From Glaciimonas immobilis (GTDB lineage: Bacteria; Pseudomonadota; Gammaproteobacteria; Burkholderiales; Burkholderiaceae_D), in the NCBI RefSeq assembly GCF_011947285.1, contig NZ_JAAOZT010000006.1, positions 434,001-498,000 on the forward strand: 64,000 nucleotides of DNA, in the 5' to 3' direction. The notes under the pieces are model-generated. The model searched no databases. It saw only the letters and a list, made by a program, of their open reading frames with translations, and had not been told where the DNA came from. The translations under genes were made by a program, and so were the position numbers. Positions 8,839-18,822 of the stretch are shown here, in pieces; within the stretch, counting starts at the first letter, position 1; every line of letters begins with the position of its first letter.

Positions 8839-10035
8839 ATGCGATTTTTTCTTTGGATTATTTCCCTGTTAGCCACCGCCATCGGTCTGGCGGTGTTAGC
8901 GCGCTACAACGTTGGTAATGTCACGTTGTTTTATCTATCCGAGCGGATTGATCTGTCGTTGAATTTTGTATTGCTATTATTAGCCCTGCTTTTCCTCGCG
9001 TTCTATATATTGGTCCGGGCCATCCGGACGACCCAAAAACTGCCTGGAAGAGTTATCTCCTATCGACGTCAAAAGCGTGAAGAACGTTCCAATAAGGCGT
9101 TACGGGAATCACTGAAATCGCTGTTTGAGGGACGTTTCGGCCAGGCAGAAAAGTCCGCGACCCGTGCGGCGGAGCTTAACGATAACCTCGGCGTAGCAGC
9201 CCTGATCGCCGCCCGTGCCGCGCATCGGATGGGGCAATTTGATCGACGCGACATCTGGCTCTCCAGCATTGAAGACAAAGAAGCGATGAAGACCGCGCGC
9301 CTGATGACGACGCTCAATTTGTTGGTGGACGAACATAAACCACAAGCGGCGCTGGTCACGGTAAACGAGCTGAACGCCAGTGGCATACGTCACATTCAAG
9401 CGTTGCGTCTGGCATTGAAAGCCCATCAGCAAGCCAAGAATTGGTCTGAAGTCCTGCGCCTGGTAAAGACGCTGGATAAGCACGACGCACTTAATCCGAT
9501 ACTTTCAGGCCGTCTACGCGAGATGGCCTATGAAAGTTTGTTAGCGGACGCATCCCATGACGCCGAGTCTTTACAGCGGCTATGGCAAACGATTCCTGCA
9601 GAGGATCGCCTGAAGCCGTCGCTAGTCATCCGTGCCGCCCGCGCTTTCAACCAGCGCGAAATGCAAGACGATGCCCGTAATATGGTCGAAAAGACCTTAA
9701 GCGTTGATTGGGACGTACGCTTAATGCGCGTCTACCGCGATTCGGTCGCAGCCGAAGGAACCCCAGCCTTACGCTCACAAATCGAACGCTGCGAAGCATG
9801 GTCGGTCAACGCGCCGCAAGACCCAGAGTTAGCACTCACGCTAGGTACATTTTGCCTCAGGCAAAAGCTATGGGGCAAAGCCCAGCGCCATTTACAACAA
9901 GCTTTGTCGAACGCAATTGAACCGCGCACGGTGCGAGAAGCCCATCTGAAACTGGCCCAGTTGCACGAAAGCCTTGAACAACCCGAAAAAGCCGCAGATC
10001 ATTATCGTCAATGCGCGCTCGCTACGATGATGTAG
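8839..10035 (+). CDS. hemY: HemY, inner membrane TPR protein of the haem operon
   Basis: The N-terminus has the HemY_N layout: two transmembrane helices (about residues 1-21 and 40-62) followed by the conserved YRRQKREERSNKALRESL basic stretch. The remaining residues are helical repeats of TPR type (for example GRFGQAEKSATRAAELNDNLGVAALIAARAAHRMG split across repeats, and KLAQLHESLEQPEKAADHY near the end). This is not the protoporphyrinogen oxidase called HemY in Bacillus. It is the last gene of the hem cluster; a terminator-like hairpin lies about 200 bp downstream (10220-10260). Confidence 0.92.
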   Translation: MRFFLWIISLLATAIGLAVLARYNVGNVTLFYLSERIDLSLNFVLLLLALLFLAFYILVRAIRTTQKLPGRVISYRRQKREERSNKALRESLKSLFEGRFGQAEKSATRAAELNDNLGVAALIAARAAHRMGQFDRRDIWLSSIEDKEAMKTARLMTTLNLLVDEHKPQAALVTVNELNASGIRHIQALRLALKAHQQAKNWSEVLRLVKTLDKHDALNPILSGRLREMAYESLLADASHDAESLQRLWQTIPAEDRLKPSLVIRAARAFNQREMQDDARNMVEKTLSVDWDVRLMRVYRDSVAAEGTPALRSQIERCEAWSVNAPQDPELALTLGTFCLRQKLWGKAQRHLQQALSNAIEPRTVREAHLKLAQLHESLEQPEKAADHYRQCALATMM

Positions 10036-10127
10036 TTTGTGGCGCTTACGATGCGCTTGTGGCTTAGTGGCAGCGGTCGTTGAAGTTGGGTTGTAGTTGA
10101 CCTACCCCGTCATAGGCGTTGCCGGTT

Positions 10128-10330
10128 ATTTCGGCTGTCAGTCGGGAATTGTCGGAAACCATGTTTGAGCGTTAGCGAATTGGTATTTCGACCCGACTGA
10201 TAGTCGAAATAATCGGGGACCCGCCAACGGCGGGCGACGCCTCTGCGGTCGCCTTTTTTTGGTTACTTATTTTACGGGGGCGCCTAGCCAAGCAAAAAAA
10301 AGTGACTGGGTCGGGCCACTCCCGACCAGC
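10128..10330. repeat. Extragenic inverted-repeat element downstream of hemY
   Basis: Two 19-base arms (10128-10146 and 10192-10210) are inverted copies matching at 17 of 19 positions, the two differences being G-U compatible in RNA. They enclose 45 bases and are followed by two short GC hairpins (10220-10234; 10233-10253), a T7 run, and then a second imperfect arm pair around TTTTGGTTACTTA and AAAAAAAGTGACTGG. From memory, intergenic blocks of this style, with GTTACTT/AAGTGACT arms, are dispersed in many proteobacterial genomes. I see only this copy here, so membership of a repeat family is an inference. A 60-codon open frame inside (10259-10441) is not convincing. Confidence 0.6.
10220..10260 (+). 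terminator. Probable terminator of the hem operon
   Basis: CCCGCC/GGCGGG (10220-10225 with 10229-10234) is followed by an overlapping stem GGCGAC/GTCGCC (10233-10238 with 10248-10253) and then seven T residues (10254-10260). The second stem with its T tract has intrinsic terminator form. The two stems share bases 10233-10234, so they compete. Confidence 0.6.
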
Positions 10331-10688
10331 ATCCACGGAGCACAAACCGTTTCAGTACGAACCAATCGAACTCATCGATTTCAGCGAGCCTATCGAACGC
10401 ATAGAACCAAAGCCATAAAACACCAAATAAGAAATTCATAAGGTTTTCAACTTCCGGTTTAATGTTTTCTTAAAACCTCCAAAACCTCTAATAATTCCCC
10501 TAAGACCCGCATTCATCCATGGCGCAAGGACGCCGCCGCAATCGTCCACCAAGTTCACCGCACAGGTCTACCGCACCCCAATTATTCCCATAATCAAACC
10601 TTATTTGAGCTCACCACAAAGACACCCCACACTTTGAGGCCCCCGTTCGCCTATACTGACTCCTCAATATCATTATGGAAGAGATGCA
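10331..10688. other. Intergenic stretch upstream of the CBS protein gene
   Basis: About 360 bp, rich in A, C and CCAA-type words, without a supported reading frame, hairpin or repeat. It must include the promoter for the gene at 10689, but no convincing pair of hexamers was found. Confidence 0.4.
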
Positions 10689-11993
10689 TTGAATAACCTG
10701 TTATTGGTCATTGCCGCGTTATTTTTGGTTGCGCTCAATGGCTTTTTTGTTGCAGCAGAATTTAGTTTAGTTAAATTACGTCAAACGAGGATTCGCGCTA
10801 TTGCGAAAACCCATGGCACCCGTGGTCGGATCCTGGCCACCGTGCACCGTCAGCTGGACGCCTATTTGTCAGCATGTCAGCTCGGTATTACGCTAGCCTC
10901 GCTGGGTCTTGGGTGGATCGGTGAGCCAGCCTTCGCCGGTTTACTGGAGCCTGTGTTCGGCTGGATCGGTATTACAAATGTTGAGCTAATCCATGGCGTA
11001 TCGTTTATCTTTGCATTCTTTGTTATCTCTTTCCTGCACATCGTCGTTGGCGAACTCGCCCCCAAGACGATGGCGATTCGTAACCCGGAAGTGGTAGGCA
11101 TGTGGAGCGCGTTACCGCTGTACGGTTTCTACTGGATGATGTATCCGGCCATCTGGTTACTTAACGCGAGTGCTAATGGTCTGTTGAAGTTATTCGGGCT
11201 GGCGCAAGGACATGGTCACGACACCCAATATTCGGCCGACGAACTAAAATTAATTTTGCGAAGCAGTCGCTCCGGTGAAAGGTTTACACCCGAAGAGTGG
11301 AACGTACTCGCACAAACACTGGATTTTAGTGAACTCGAAGTGTCGGATTTATTGCGCCCAATAAATGAAGTAGCGGCGTTGCACGCCAACTTGAGCCTTC
11401 AGGATAACTTGCAAATTATTTATCGCAATCGTTTTAGTCGTTATCCTTACTTTGATACGGACGGTGTTACCGTACTTGGTGTAGTGCATATGAAAGATTT
11501 GTTTTTTGCACAGCAAGAGGGGAAGTCTATAGATAGCCTGAAGGATTACCTGCGTCCGGTCCAGTACATTTCCTCACGCATGTCGGCACTGGCCTTATTT
11601 CGCCTGGTACGTAGCGGCGCACCGCATTTTGCGATTATCGGCAAAAAAGGCATGATTCCACGCGGATTTATTACCCTTGATAATTTGCTAGGCGCACTGG
11701 TCGGTGAGATTCGTGACGAATTCCGCCTAAACGACAACGATTGGAAGCGTCTTGACGACGGTACGCTGGTAGGTAAGGGGAGCTTGCCGATCTTTTCGTT
11801 GGCGCGTATTTTGGGCGGCGATATAGAAGAAATCGAAGACGTTGATTCGGTTGGCGGCTTGATCATGGCTAAATTGGGCGACTTACCGCAAGAAGGCCAA
11901 AAGGTCTCGTTTGACGGGTTTGATATTGTGGTCACGAAGATGAACGGACCAAAGATTGTATTGGTGAAAGTATATCCGGCCACAAAGGTGTAA
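10689..11993 (+). CDS. Hemolysin family protein (CNNM domain, tandem CBS, CorC/HlyC domain)
   Basis: A 434-residue membrane protein with the domain order CNNM/DUF21 (about residues 1-190, four hydrophobic segments, with AAEFSLVKLRQTR and the ELAPKTMAIRNPE motif), two CBS domains (about 205-340), and a C-terminal CorC_HlyC domain (about 350-434, ending in GFDIVVTKMNGPKIVLVKVYP). Family members are linked to Mg2+/Co2+ or Na+ transport; the name hemolysin is historical. The only fitting start is a TTG at 10689 behind GGAAGAG; an ATG at 10684 is out of frame and stops at once. No operon partner. Confidence 0.88.
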   Translation: MNNLLLVIAALFLVALNGFFVAAEFSLVKLRQTRIRAIAKTHGTRGRILATVHRQLDAYLSACQLGITLASLGLGWIGEPAFAGLLEPVFGWIGITNVELIHGVSFIFAFFVISFLHIVVGELAPKTMAIRNPEVVGMWSALPLYGFYWMMYPAIWLLNASANGLLKLFGLAQGHGHDTQYSADELKLILRSSRSGERFTPEEWNVLAQTLDFSELEVSDLLRPINEVAALHANLSLQDNLQIIYRNRFSRYPYFDTDGVTVLGVVHMKDLFFAQQEGKSIDSLKDYLRPVQYISSRMSALALFRLVRSGAPHFAIIGKKGMIPRGFITLDNLLGALVGEIRDEFRLNDNDWKRLDDGTLVGKGSLPIFSLARILGGDIEEIEDVDSVGGLIMAKLGDLPQEGQKVSFDGFDIVVTKMNGPKIVLVKVYPATKV

Positions 11994-12444
11994 ATTTACC
12001 CACATTATGCGACGCCAGACTTTACGCCTGGGTAGTCGCAGGGGTGATCAGGAAACTAGCCCGGAAAAAATGTGTGCACATAGATGATGTGTATTTCGAT
12101 TAAGTGTCGATTACAGTTTGAATAGTGCCTGATGTTGTTGCGGCGTTGCTAAGTGATTTCCACATATACGCGTAAAAAGCTTGAACGTTGCCGTCTGGTT
12201 CGGCTAAAGTTGCGCACTTTTCTGATTTTTATAGCCTCTAACTTGTCTGTCAGGTATTGCGCCGTGTGATTATGCATCACCAGTTGTGCCGGTCCAAAGG
12301 TTTGAAAAGTAAAATCGAAAGATGAGGGATGCGTTGCTTTCGTTGACTAGCGCCAGTTAAAGAGCGCAATAAAGAGCGCAAAGTTCAGTTAATTTCATCG
12401 CGCAGAAAATTCTAAGCACAATACGTGTAAACGGAGAGATAAAA
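11994..12444. other. Intergenic region upstream of dctA with a hairpin
   Basis: About 450 bp. A hairpin at 12008-12040 (TGCGAC/GTCGCA outer stem, CCAG/CTGG inner stem) lies 15 bases after the preceding stop but lacks a T tract. The rest should hold the dctA promoter; dctA genes are commonly under sigma-54/DctD control, yet I could not find a clean GG-N10-GC element. Confidence 0.4.
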
Positions 12445-13776
12445 ATGGCAAAAATGCCGCTGTATAAATCACTGTATGTCCAGGTGCTGACCGCGATTAT
12501 CATTGGTGTTCTGATCGGTCACTTTTACCCCGAGACCGGCACTTCCATGAAACCATTGGGGGACGGCTTCATTAAACTGATCAAGATGATCATTGCACCA
12601 GTTATTTTTTGTACCGTGGTGATCGGTATCGCTGGTATGGAGGACATGAAAAAAGTCGGCAAAACCGGCGGTATGGCTTTGTTGTACTTTGAGGTAATGA
12701 GTACGGTCGCTTTAATTGTCGGTTTGATCATGATCAACATCTTTCAGCCGGGTGTCGGCATGCACATTGATGTGACGACGATAGACACCAAGGCCATTGC
12801 TAGCTATACGGCGCCAAATTCGATGGGTTCTACTGTGGACTTTCTTACCCACATTATCCCCAGCAGTTTGGTAGGTGCTTTCGCCCAGGGCGATATCTTG
12901 CAAGTCCTGTTAATTTCAGTATTGTTTGGTTTTGCGCTACATCGCTTTGGTGGTCGTGGCACGCTGGTGTTCGATTTTATCGATAAATTTTCTCACGTCT
13001 TGTTTGGCATAGTCAGCATGATCATGCGTGTGGCACCCATTGGTGCATTCGGCGCTATGGCGTTCACCATCGGTAAATACGGCGTCGGTTCATTATTGTC
13101 TCTGGGTAAGCTGATGGGCTTGTTTTATGCCACGTGTTTGCTGTTTATTTTTGTTGTGCTCGGCATCGTTACCCGGTTGAATGGTTTTAGCGTGTGGAAG
13201 TTCATCAAGTACATCAAAGAAGAGTTATTGATTGTGCTCGGCACATCCTCATCGGAATCGGTATTGCCACGTTTGATGGCTAAAATGGAAAACCTCGGCG
13301 CCAAGCCATCCGTGGTAGGTTTGGTCATTCCAACGGGCTACTCGTTCAATCTTGACGGCACCTCGATTTATCTGACGATGGCGGCAATATTTATTGCGCA
13401 GGCAACAGACACACCATTAACGATATGGCATCAAGTAACATTGTTACTAGTGCTCTTGTTGACCTCAAAAGGCGCAGCCGGTGTAACAGGGAGCGGTTTT
13501 ATCGTATTGGCGGCGACCTTGTCGACTGTCGGTCACGTGCCCGTTGCAGGCCTGGCATTGATCCTGGGTATCGATCGGTTCATGTCTGAAGCACGTGCCC
13601 TGACAAATACTGTTGGTAACGGTGTAGCGACCATTCTGGTGGCTAAATGGTCCGGTGATTTGGACGAGGCCCGTTTGCACCAGCAATTGGATGGAAAGAT
13701 CAATCCAGAGCAGGAACTAGAATATCAAAATGCCAAACTGGCGGCGGCTGATAATACTCAGGCCTATAAGGGTTAA
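12445..13776 (+). CDS. dctA: C4-dicarboxylate transporter DctA
   Basis: A 443-residue sodium/proton:dicarboxylate symporter of the DAACS family, importing succinate, fumarate, malate and similar acids through the inner membrane. Family signatures are clear: [20 protein letters not shown], the serine-rich reentrant loop [14 protein letters not shown], the [18 protein letters not shown] motif and the C-terminal [18 protein letters not shown]. Eight or more hydrophobic segments are visible. The ATG has a good ribosome binding site (GGAGAG). It is a single-gene unit ended by the shared terminator at 13825-13852. No dctB/dctD two-component genes are in the window. Confidence 0.96.
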   Translation: MAKMPLYKSLYVQVLTAIIIGVLIGHFYPETGTSMKPLGDGFIKLIKMIIAPVIFCTVVIGIAGMEDMKKVGKTGGMALLYFEVMSTVALIVGLIMINIFQPGVGMHIDVTTIDTKAIASYTAPNSMGSTVDFLTHIIPSSLVGAFAQGDILQVLLISVLFGFALHRFGGRGTLVFDFIDKFSHVLFGIVSMIMRVAPIGAFGAMAFTIGKYGVGSLLSLGKLMGLFYATCLLFIFVVLGIVTRLNGFSVWKFIKYIKEELLIVLGTSSSESVLPRLMAKMENLGAKPSVVGLVIPTGYSFNLDGTSIYLTMAAIFIAQATDTPLTIWHQVTLLLVLLLTSKGAAGVTGSGFIVLAATLSTVGHVPVAGLALILGIDRFMSEARALTNTVGNGVATILVAKWSGDLDEARLHQQLDGKINPEQELEYQNAKLAAADNTQAYKG

Positions 13777-13791
13777 ACGACCTGGGCTTAA

Positions 13792-13812
13792 GCTGGCGGT
13801 GGTGCCGCCAGC
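13792..13812 (+). other. Hairpin after the dctA stop
   Basis: GCTGGCGG (13792-13799) pairs with CCGCCAGC (13805-13812) around a five-base loop. No T tract follows; it may protect the 3' end of the transcript or pause polymerase before the true terminator downstream. Confidence 0.5.
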
Positions 13813-13824
13813 TCTTGACGCTAT

Positions 13825-13852
13825 AAAAAAACGGTCCATTGGACCGTTTTTT
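13825..13852. terminator. Bidirectional terminator between dctA and prfC
   Basis: CGGTCC/GGACCG stem (13832-13837 with 13841-13846) flanked by an A run on the left and a T run on the right, so both strands read stem then T tract. It sits between the convergent genes dctA and prfC and should stop both. Confidence 0.9.
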
Positions 13853-13894
13853 ACGTCTGTATTATGTCTGCGCTACCTAAATTGCAATCTCAGA

Positions 13895-15631
13895 TCAAGA
13901 CAACTTTACCGCATGCTCTCGGGTCTCGTGGAAAGTAACCAGAGGCCAACGTTCCTGTGCCAGACGCAGATTAACGCCTGAGCTTGCCAGATACGCCAGA
14001 TTGCCCGCGGCGTCGTGGGCCAGATAATTTCCTGCCGATGAACGTTCAAAATCAGCCAGCATTTTTTTGTCAGCGCAGGTGATCCAGCGTGCACTGCTTA
14101 TGCTGGTGCCTTCAAAAACAGCATCCACGCCGTATTCGTTCATGAGGCGACTGGCAACGACTTCAAACTGCAGCACGCCTACACCACCCAGCACCAGATC
14201 GCTATTGGAGATAGGTTTGAATACCTGAATCGCGCCTTCTTCGCCTAACTGCTGTAAACCCTTGTGAAGTTGCTTGATTTTGAGGGGATTACGAATCCGT
14301 ACCGCGCGGAAAAAATCCGGCGCAAAGTAAGGAATACCAGTGAACTGCAGCGGTTCGCCCTCTGAAAAACTGTCGCCGATCTGCATATTGCCGTGGTTAG
14401 GCAAGCCGATGATGTCACCGGCAAACGCTTCTTCGACTTGTTCGCGGCTCGATGCCATGAAGGTCACGACGTTTGATACCTTGATCTCACGATTCAGGCG
14501 CAAATGTTTGATTTTCATGCCACGTTCAAAATGGCCGGAACAGACGCGCAGAAACGCAATACGGTCACGATGGGCCGGATCCATGTTCGCCTGAATCTTG
14601 AACACGAAGCCGGAAAATGGTTTCTCCGTCGGGGCCACGGTACGGATGGTCGCATCGCGTGCGCCGGGTGGCTGCGCCCAGTCGATCAGTGCGTTAAGAA
14701 TTTCGCGGATACCGAAGTTATTGATCGCTGAGCCAAAGAACACCGGTGTCTGCACACCCGCCAAAAAAGCTTCCTTATCGAATGGATGCGACGCGCCATG
14801 CACCAACTCAACTTCCATCCGCAGCTGTTCAATCTCGCGCGGAAACATTTCGTCCAGACGCGGATTGTCGATACCTTTAATGACTTCAAAGGTCTGGTCG
14901 GCCTTTTCACTGCCCGGTGCAAACAGCAGGATTTCATCGCGCAGCAAGTGGTATACACCGCGGAACGATTTGCCCATGCCGATGGGCCATGTGACCGGTG
15001 CACACTGGATTTTTAAAACTGTTTCCAGTTCATCTAGCAGTTCCAGCGGATCACGGGTTTCGCGGTCCATTTTGTTCATCAGCGTAATGATGGGCGTGTT
15101 ACGCATGCGGCAAACATTGAGTAGCTTGATAGTCTGGGTTTCCACACCTTTTGCAGCATCGATCACCATCAATGCCGAGTCAACGGCAGTCAGCACGCGA
15201 TAGGTATCTTCCGAGAAGTCCTGATGGCCTGGCGTGTCGAGCAAATTGACTACATGGTCGCGGTATTCAAACTGCATGACCGAGCTGGCGACGGAAATAC
15301 CGCGCTGCTTTTCGATCTCCATCCAGTCAGAGGTCGCATGACGTCCGCTTTTGCGGCCCTTGACGGTCCCTGCCAATTGAATCGCGCCCGAAAATAACAG
15401 CAGTTTTTCTGTCAGCGTGGTTTTACCTGCATCAGGATGCGAAATAATGCCGAAGGTACGGCGGCGTCCGACTTCGTTGGCAATCTGCTCAAGCGATACG
15501 TTATTTGCAGAAACTTCGATAGCGTCAGTCGCTTGCTCGCTGGCCTGACCTGCCGTTGGAAGTTGGGTTTGATCTGCTGGCCGCTGTTCGGAAATAGGTG
15601 CTGGCATAGCTTCTTGCGTAGGTTGTTGCAT
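13895..15631 (-). CDS. prfC: Peptide chain release factor 3
   Basis: A GTPase that recycles RF1/RF2 after termination. G motifs are visible: G1 [14 protein letters not shown]2 region with [12 protein letters not shown]3 [15 protein letters not shown]4 MNKMDRE; the EF2-like domain 2 and RF3 C-terminal domain follow ([34 protein letters not shown]). The ATG at 15631 is chosen as start; the frame is open to another ATG at 15721, and neither has a strong ribosome binding site. With 15631 the protein has 578 residues, about 45 more than usual before the family start ([19 protein letters not shown]). That extra part is Gln/Pro/Ala-rich, so a later non-ATG start is also possible. Confidence 0.93.
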   Translation of the reverse strand: MQQPTQEAMPAPISEQRPADQTQLPTAGQASEQATDAIEVSANNVSLEQIANEVGRRRTFGIISHPDAGKTTLTEKLLLFSGAIQLAGTVKGRKSGRHATSDWMEIEKQRGISVASSVMQFEYRDHVVNLLDTPGHQDFSEDTYRVLTAVDSALMVIDAAKGVETQTIKLLNVCRMRNTPIITLMNKMDRETRDPLELLDELETVLKIQCAPVTWPIGMGKSFRGVYHLLRDEILLFAPGSEKADQTFEVIKGIDNPRLDEMFPREIEQLRMEVELVHGASHPFDKEAFLAGVQTPVFFGSAINNFGIREILNALIDWAQPPGARDATIRTVAPTEKPFSGFVFKIQANMDPAHRDRIAFLRVCSGHFERGMKIKHLRLNREIKVSNVVTFMASSREQVEEAFAGDIIGLPNHGNMQIGDSFSEGEPLQFTGIPYFAPDFFRAVRIRNPLKIKQLHKGLQQLGEEGAIQVFKPISNSDLVLGGVGVLQFEVVASRLMNEYGVDAVFEGTSISSARWITCADKKMLADFERSSAGNYLAHDAAGNLAYLASSGVNLRLAQERWPLVTFHETREHAVKLS

Positions 15632-16394
15632 AATACGTGGTTCAAACGACCATAGTCGTTCGCCTTGATAGTATTCAAAAAACGGGAAAATGCGCGTGGA
15701 CTGCGGTAACGGTCGCTGCATGTGGGCATTACCGGGAAGTCGCGATTATAACGTATCGGGAGCCGCTCGGACTGACGAGAATCGACGTTGAGGTGAGCCC
15801 GATATATCGCAGGTCACAGTCAATTAGAGTTTAGCGGTCACACCGCGCTAAAAATAGCTCTGGGTTAGACTGTAGAACGCTGCCGAACGGTGGCTGCCAC
15901 TTTATCGACCAGGTGTCCTATTCACCCCAACAACACCGAATGCGGTATCCGGAATCAGGTGAAGAAGAGAAAATCAGGGTTGTCACTTGCAACGGCACTG
16001 GCCGCCAGTCGCTACGTCCTTTCCAGCCTGGAAAAACCTGCCGAAAGATGCGTATAAAGTCATGGTGCTTACTGATTGACCACACCTCGTGTAGCGATCA
16101 CATTCCTACTTCGCAACACATCCTAAACAGTGCATCCCACCTCATCGGCATATTGAGTCGTCGTGCTATTAACAGCGCTTGCTTCGATTCTTAAATTCAT
16201 TGTCACCATTTTTGAAGAGAATTAAATATTCAAATAACAATGAACAAAATTTTGAAGGAATTGTGACGTAATAACTTTTTACTTCAACTTGCCAGTTTTA
16301 GCAGCTACGCAATGTCGTTAACCTGACGCAGCATCGAACCCGAATAGTAAAGCAGAAATTTTATTGTTTTGTTAGAAATAAACAAGGGGATATT
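15632..16394. other. Gene-poor region between prfC and ovoA
   Basis: About 760 bp. It holds no gene I can support; a 93-codon frame (15913-16194) lacks a ribosome binding site and has no recognisable composition. The last 200 bp are clearly richer in A and T than the surroundings and must contain the ovoA promoter. Together with the LysR remnant beyond ovoA this suggests an area of gene turnover. Confidence 0.5.
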
Positions 16395-18539
16395 GTGATA
16401 CTGCAAAAGCGCACGACGGTAACGGGATTGCCTGATCCAACACGTACGTTAATGTTAACTGGCGATGATCCCCAGCAAAAGCGTAGGGAGATTCTGGACT
16501 ACTTCATACGGACCTATGACCTTTATGAAAGCTTGTTCGATTGTCTGGGCGATGAGCGCGCCTATTACAATAAAGCCATTCCGTTGCGCCATCCTCTTAT
16601 TTTTTATCTTGGTCATACGGCTGCTTTCTTTATCAACAAGCTCTTGGCAAGTCGCCTGATCGATAAGCGTATTAATGACAAGATCGAAGCAATGGTGGCC
16701 ATTGGTGTCGATGAAATGAGCTGGGATGATATGGATAACAGCCGGTACGACTGGCCCTCAGTGCAATCCATGCAGGCCTACCGTGATCAGGTACGCGCAC
16801 GGGTGATTGACTTTATTCAGAATATGCGGATCGATCTTCCTGTGAGCTGGGATAGTCCGGCGTGGATAATCATGATGGGCATTGAGCACGAACGTATTCA
16901 TCTTGAAACTTCAAGCGTCCTAATCCGTCAGTTACCGATTGAATGGGTCCAACCGCAACCACATTGGCCGGTCTGTTCGCAGGCACGCTGCCAACGTGAA
17001 GATGTCCCCGAAAATTCCCTTATCGATATAAAAGGCGAACGTGTCAGACAAGGTAAAAACGATGCCACCTACGGCTGGGACAATGAATATGGCATTGAGT
17101 TCAAGGATGTGGAATCTTTTAAAGCTGGCAGAATGGTGGTTTCAAACGCAGAGTACTTTGAATTCGTACAGACTGGAGGCTACCATAACCCTCGCTGGTG
17201 GGACGATGAAGGTTGGGCATGGCGAGAGTTTTCTGCCGCGGAAATGCCCACCTTTTGGATTGGTTCAGGCAGTTGCCCAGATTTTCTAAAATTACGATTG
17301 ATGAGCGAAGAATTACCCATGCCCTGGGACTGGCCGGCAGAAGTCAATCAGCTTGAGGCCTCGGCTTTCTGTCGTTGGAAATCCAGCAAAACCGGTACAT
17401 CTCTCCAGCTTCTCTGCGAGGCAGAATGGTACCTGTTGCGTAAGCAGGTACAAGGCGACCAGTCGGACTGGCAGGACGCGCCTGGTAACATTAATCTAAC
17501 CAAGTGGGCCTCCCCTTGCCCCGTAGATACATTTGCCCAAGGCGATTTTTTTGACATTGTGGGTAACGTGTGGCAATGGACCACAACGCCGATAAATAGC
17601 TTCGAAGGTTTTCGAGTTCACCCGCTGTACGACGATTTCTCAGTGCCAACTTTTGACAGTAAACACTTTCTCGTCAAAGGGGGGAGCTGGATATCTACTG
17701 GCAATGAGGCGATTAAATCATCACGTTATGCTTTTCGCCGCCATTTTTTCCAACATTCAGGATTTCGTTATGCTCTTTCTTCTTACAAGGAAACTATTAT
17801 GGTCAACCCGTATGAAACCGACGCAATGGTTGTACAGTATCTCGACTTCCAGTACGGAGCAGTATGCTTTAACGTGCAAAATTATGCCAAACAACTAGTG
17901 GAAATCGCCACCAGTTTATGCAATGGCCGTCAACGTGCACTGGATATGGGCTGCGCAACCGGGCGGGCCAGCTTTGAGTTGGCACGCTACTTTGAACAGG
18001 TCGTCGGCATGGATTACTCGGCGCGATTTATCGACGTTGCACAGCAATTTGCCAATAGCGGTTATTTTCGCTACGCATTTCCCACAGAGGGCGATCTGCT
18101 GGAGTATTGCGAAATCCGATTAAGTGACTCTGACCTCGGGCCAAAACAGGCAGAACGCATCAAGTTCGTTCAGGGTGATGCTTGCAACTTGAAACCCCAG
18201 GGAGACCTTTACGATCTGGTATTAGCTGCCAATCTTATTGACCGCTTGCATGAGCCGAAACAATTTCTGCAGAGTATTACTACCATGATTCGTTCAGGGG
18301 GTATTTTGCTATTATCCTCACCTTATACTTGGTTTGAGGAGTGCACCCCCAAGAATAACTGGCTAGGAGGTTTTCATGAAAACGGCGAAGCGTTAACTAC
18401 CTATCAGGCGCTACAACGCTTGCTGGCAGATAATTTTGAAGAAGCCTGTCCTTCGCAGGATATAGCTTTTGTAATCCGCGAAACGGCGCGCAAGCACCAG
18501 CACACCGTTGCGCACGTAACCGCCTGGCGCAAACGCTAG
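16395..18539 (+). CDS. ovoA: Ovothiol synthase OvoA (5-histidylcysteine sulfoxide synthase fused to N-methyltransferase)
   Basis: A 714-residue fusion of three parts: a DinB-like N-terminal domain (about 30-180), an FGE-sulfatase-like domain (about 190-465; FDIVGNVWQWTTTP, VKGGSWISTGNEA, RYAFRRHFFQHSGFRY) and a SAM methyltransferase (about 470-714; ALDMGCATGRASFELAR). Non-haem iron ligands are expected at His74 (YLGHTAAF) and at His165/His169 in EHERIHLE. OvoA joins cysteine sulfur to C5 of histidine using O2, giving a sulfoxide that a separate lyase converts to 5-thiohistidine; the C-terminal domain methylates the imidazole, yielding ovothiol A. EgtB of ergothioneine synthesis is related, but there the methyltransferase is separate and histidine is pre-methylated. 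The start is GTG with AAGGGG upstream. It stands alone; no lyase gene is adjacent. Confidence 0.9.
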   Translation: MILQKRTTVTGLPDPTRTLMLTGDDPQQKRREILDYFIRTYDLYESLFDCLGDERAYYNKAIPLRHPLIFYLGHTAAFFINKLLASRLIDKRINDKIEAMVAIGVDEMSWDDMDNSRYDWPSVQSMQAYRDQVRARVIDFIQNMRIDLPVSWDSPAWIIMMGIEHERIHLETSSVLIRQLPIEWVQPQPHWPVCSQARCQREDVPENSLIDIKGERVRQGKNDATYGWDNEYGIEFKDVESFKAGRMVVSNAEYFEFVQTGGYHNPRWWDDEGWAWREFSAAEMPTFWIGSGSCPDFLKLRLMSEELPMPWDWPAEVNQLEASAFCRWKSSKTGTSLQLLCEAEWYLLRKQVQGDQSDWQDAPGNINLTKWASPCPVDTFAQGDFFDIVGNVWQWTTTPINSFEGFRVHPLYDDFSVPTFDSKHFLVKGGSWISTGNEAIKSSRYAFRRHFFQHSGFRYALSSYKETIMVNPYETDAMVVQYLDFQYGAVCFNVQNYAKQLVEIATSLCNGRQRALDMGCATGRASFELARYFEQVVGMDYSARFIDVAQQFANSGYFRYAFPTEGDLLEYCEIRLSDSDLGPKQAERIKFVQGDACNLKPQGDLYDLVLAANLIDRLHEPKQFLQSITTMIRSGGILLLSSPYTWFEECTPKNNWLGGFHENGEALTTYQALQRLLADNFEEACPSQDIAFVIRETARKHQHTVAHVTAWRKR

Positions 18540-18593
18540 ATTAGCTAACAAGGCCGCCCGCATTAAACCTGGTAATAATTCAGTTGCGATTTT

Positions 18594-18758
18594 GCAGGTG
18601 GGTTTAGTCAGCAGGTATGTCTGCTGCAGGAGTGGCTAGACGCAGCACTGTTTGAGCGGCATAACCGGCGTGTGATGCTTACGCCTGCGGCGAGGGCTTA
18701 TCTGTAGGAAATTGGTCCTTTGTTTGAGCAACTATCTCAGGCAACCGAGAGGTATGGA
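18594..18758 (+). pseudogene. Remnant of a LysR/GcvA-type regulator (HTH region only)
   Basis: The plus-strand frame beginning at 18594 reads GGFSQQVCLLQEWLDAAL, then LFERHNRRVMLTPAARAYL, a stop at 18705, then EIGPLFEQLSQATERYG. This is the second half of a LysR-type winged helix as found in GcvA-like regulators (VSQQIRxLEEWLGxxLFER). The N-terminal part, a start codon and the whole effector domain are missing and an in-frame stop interrupts it, so it is a decayed fragment. Confidence 0.72.
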
Positions 18759-18822
18759 TGCATGCATAAACGAGGGTGGGCCAAAGTGCGCGAATCTGCG
18801 ATGTGAAGTTTTAATGATCGCT

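Noticed and set aside
10259-10441. 60-codon frame in the extragenic element
   Set aside because: It overlaps the inverted-repeat structure, and its translation is low-complexity with no start signal.
14598-15203. 201-codon plus-strand frame inside prfC
   Set aside because: Ser/Arg-rich translation typical of an antisense shadow of a conserved GTPase gene.
15913-16194. 93-codon plus-strand frame upstream of ovoA
   Set aside because: No ribosome binding site, unusual composition and no family pattern in any of the three frames.
16395-18539. Calling the gene egtB
   Set aside because: The C-terminal methyltransferase fusion is the OvoA architecture, and no egtD is adjacent.
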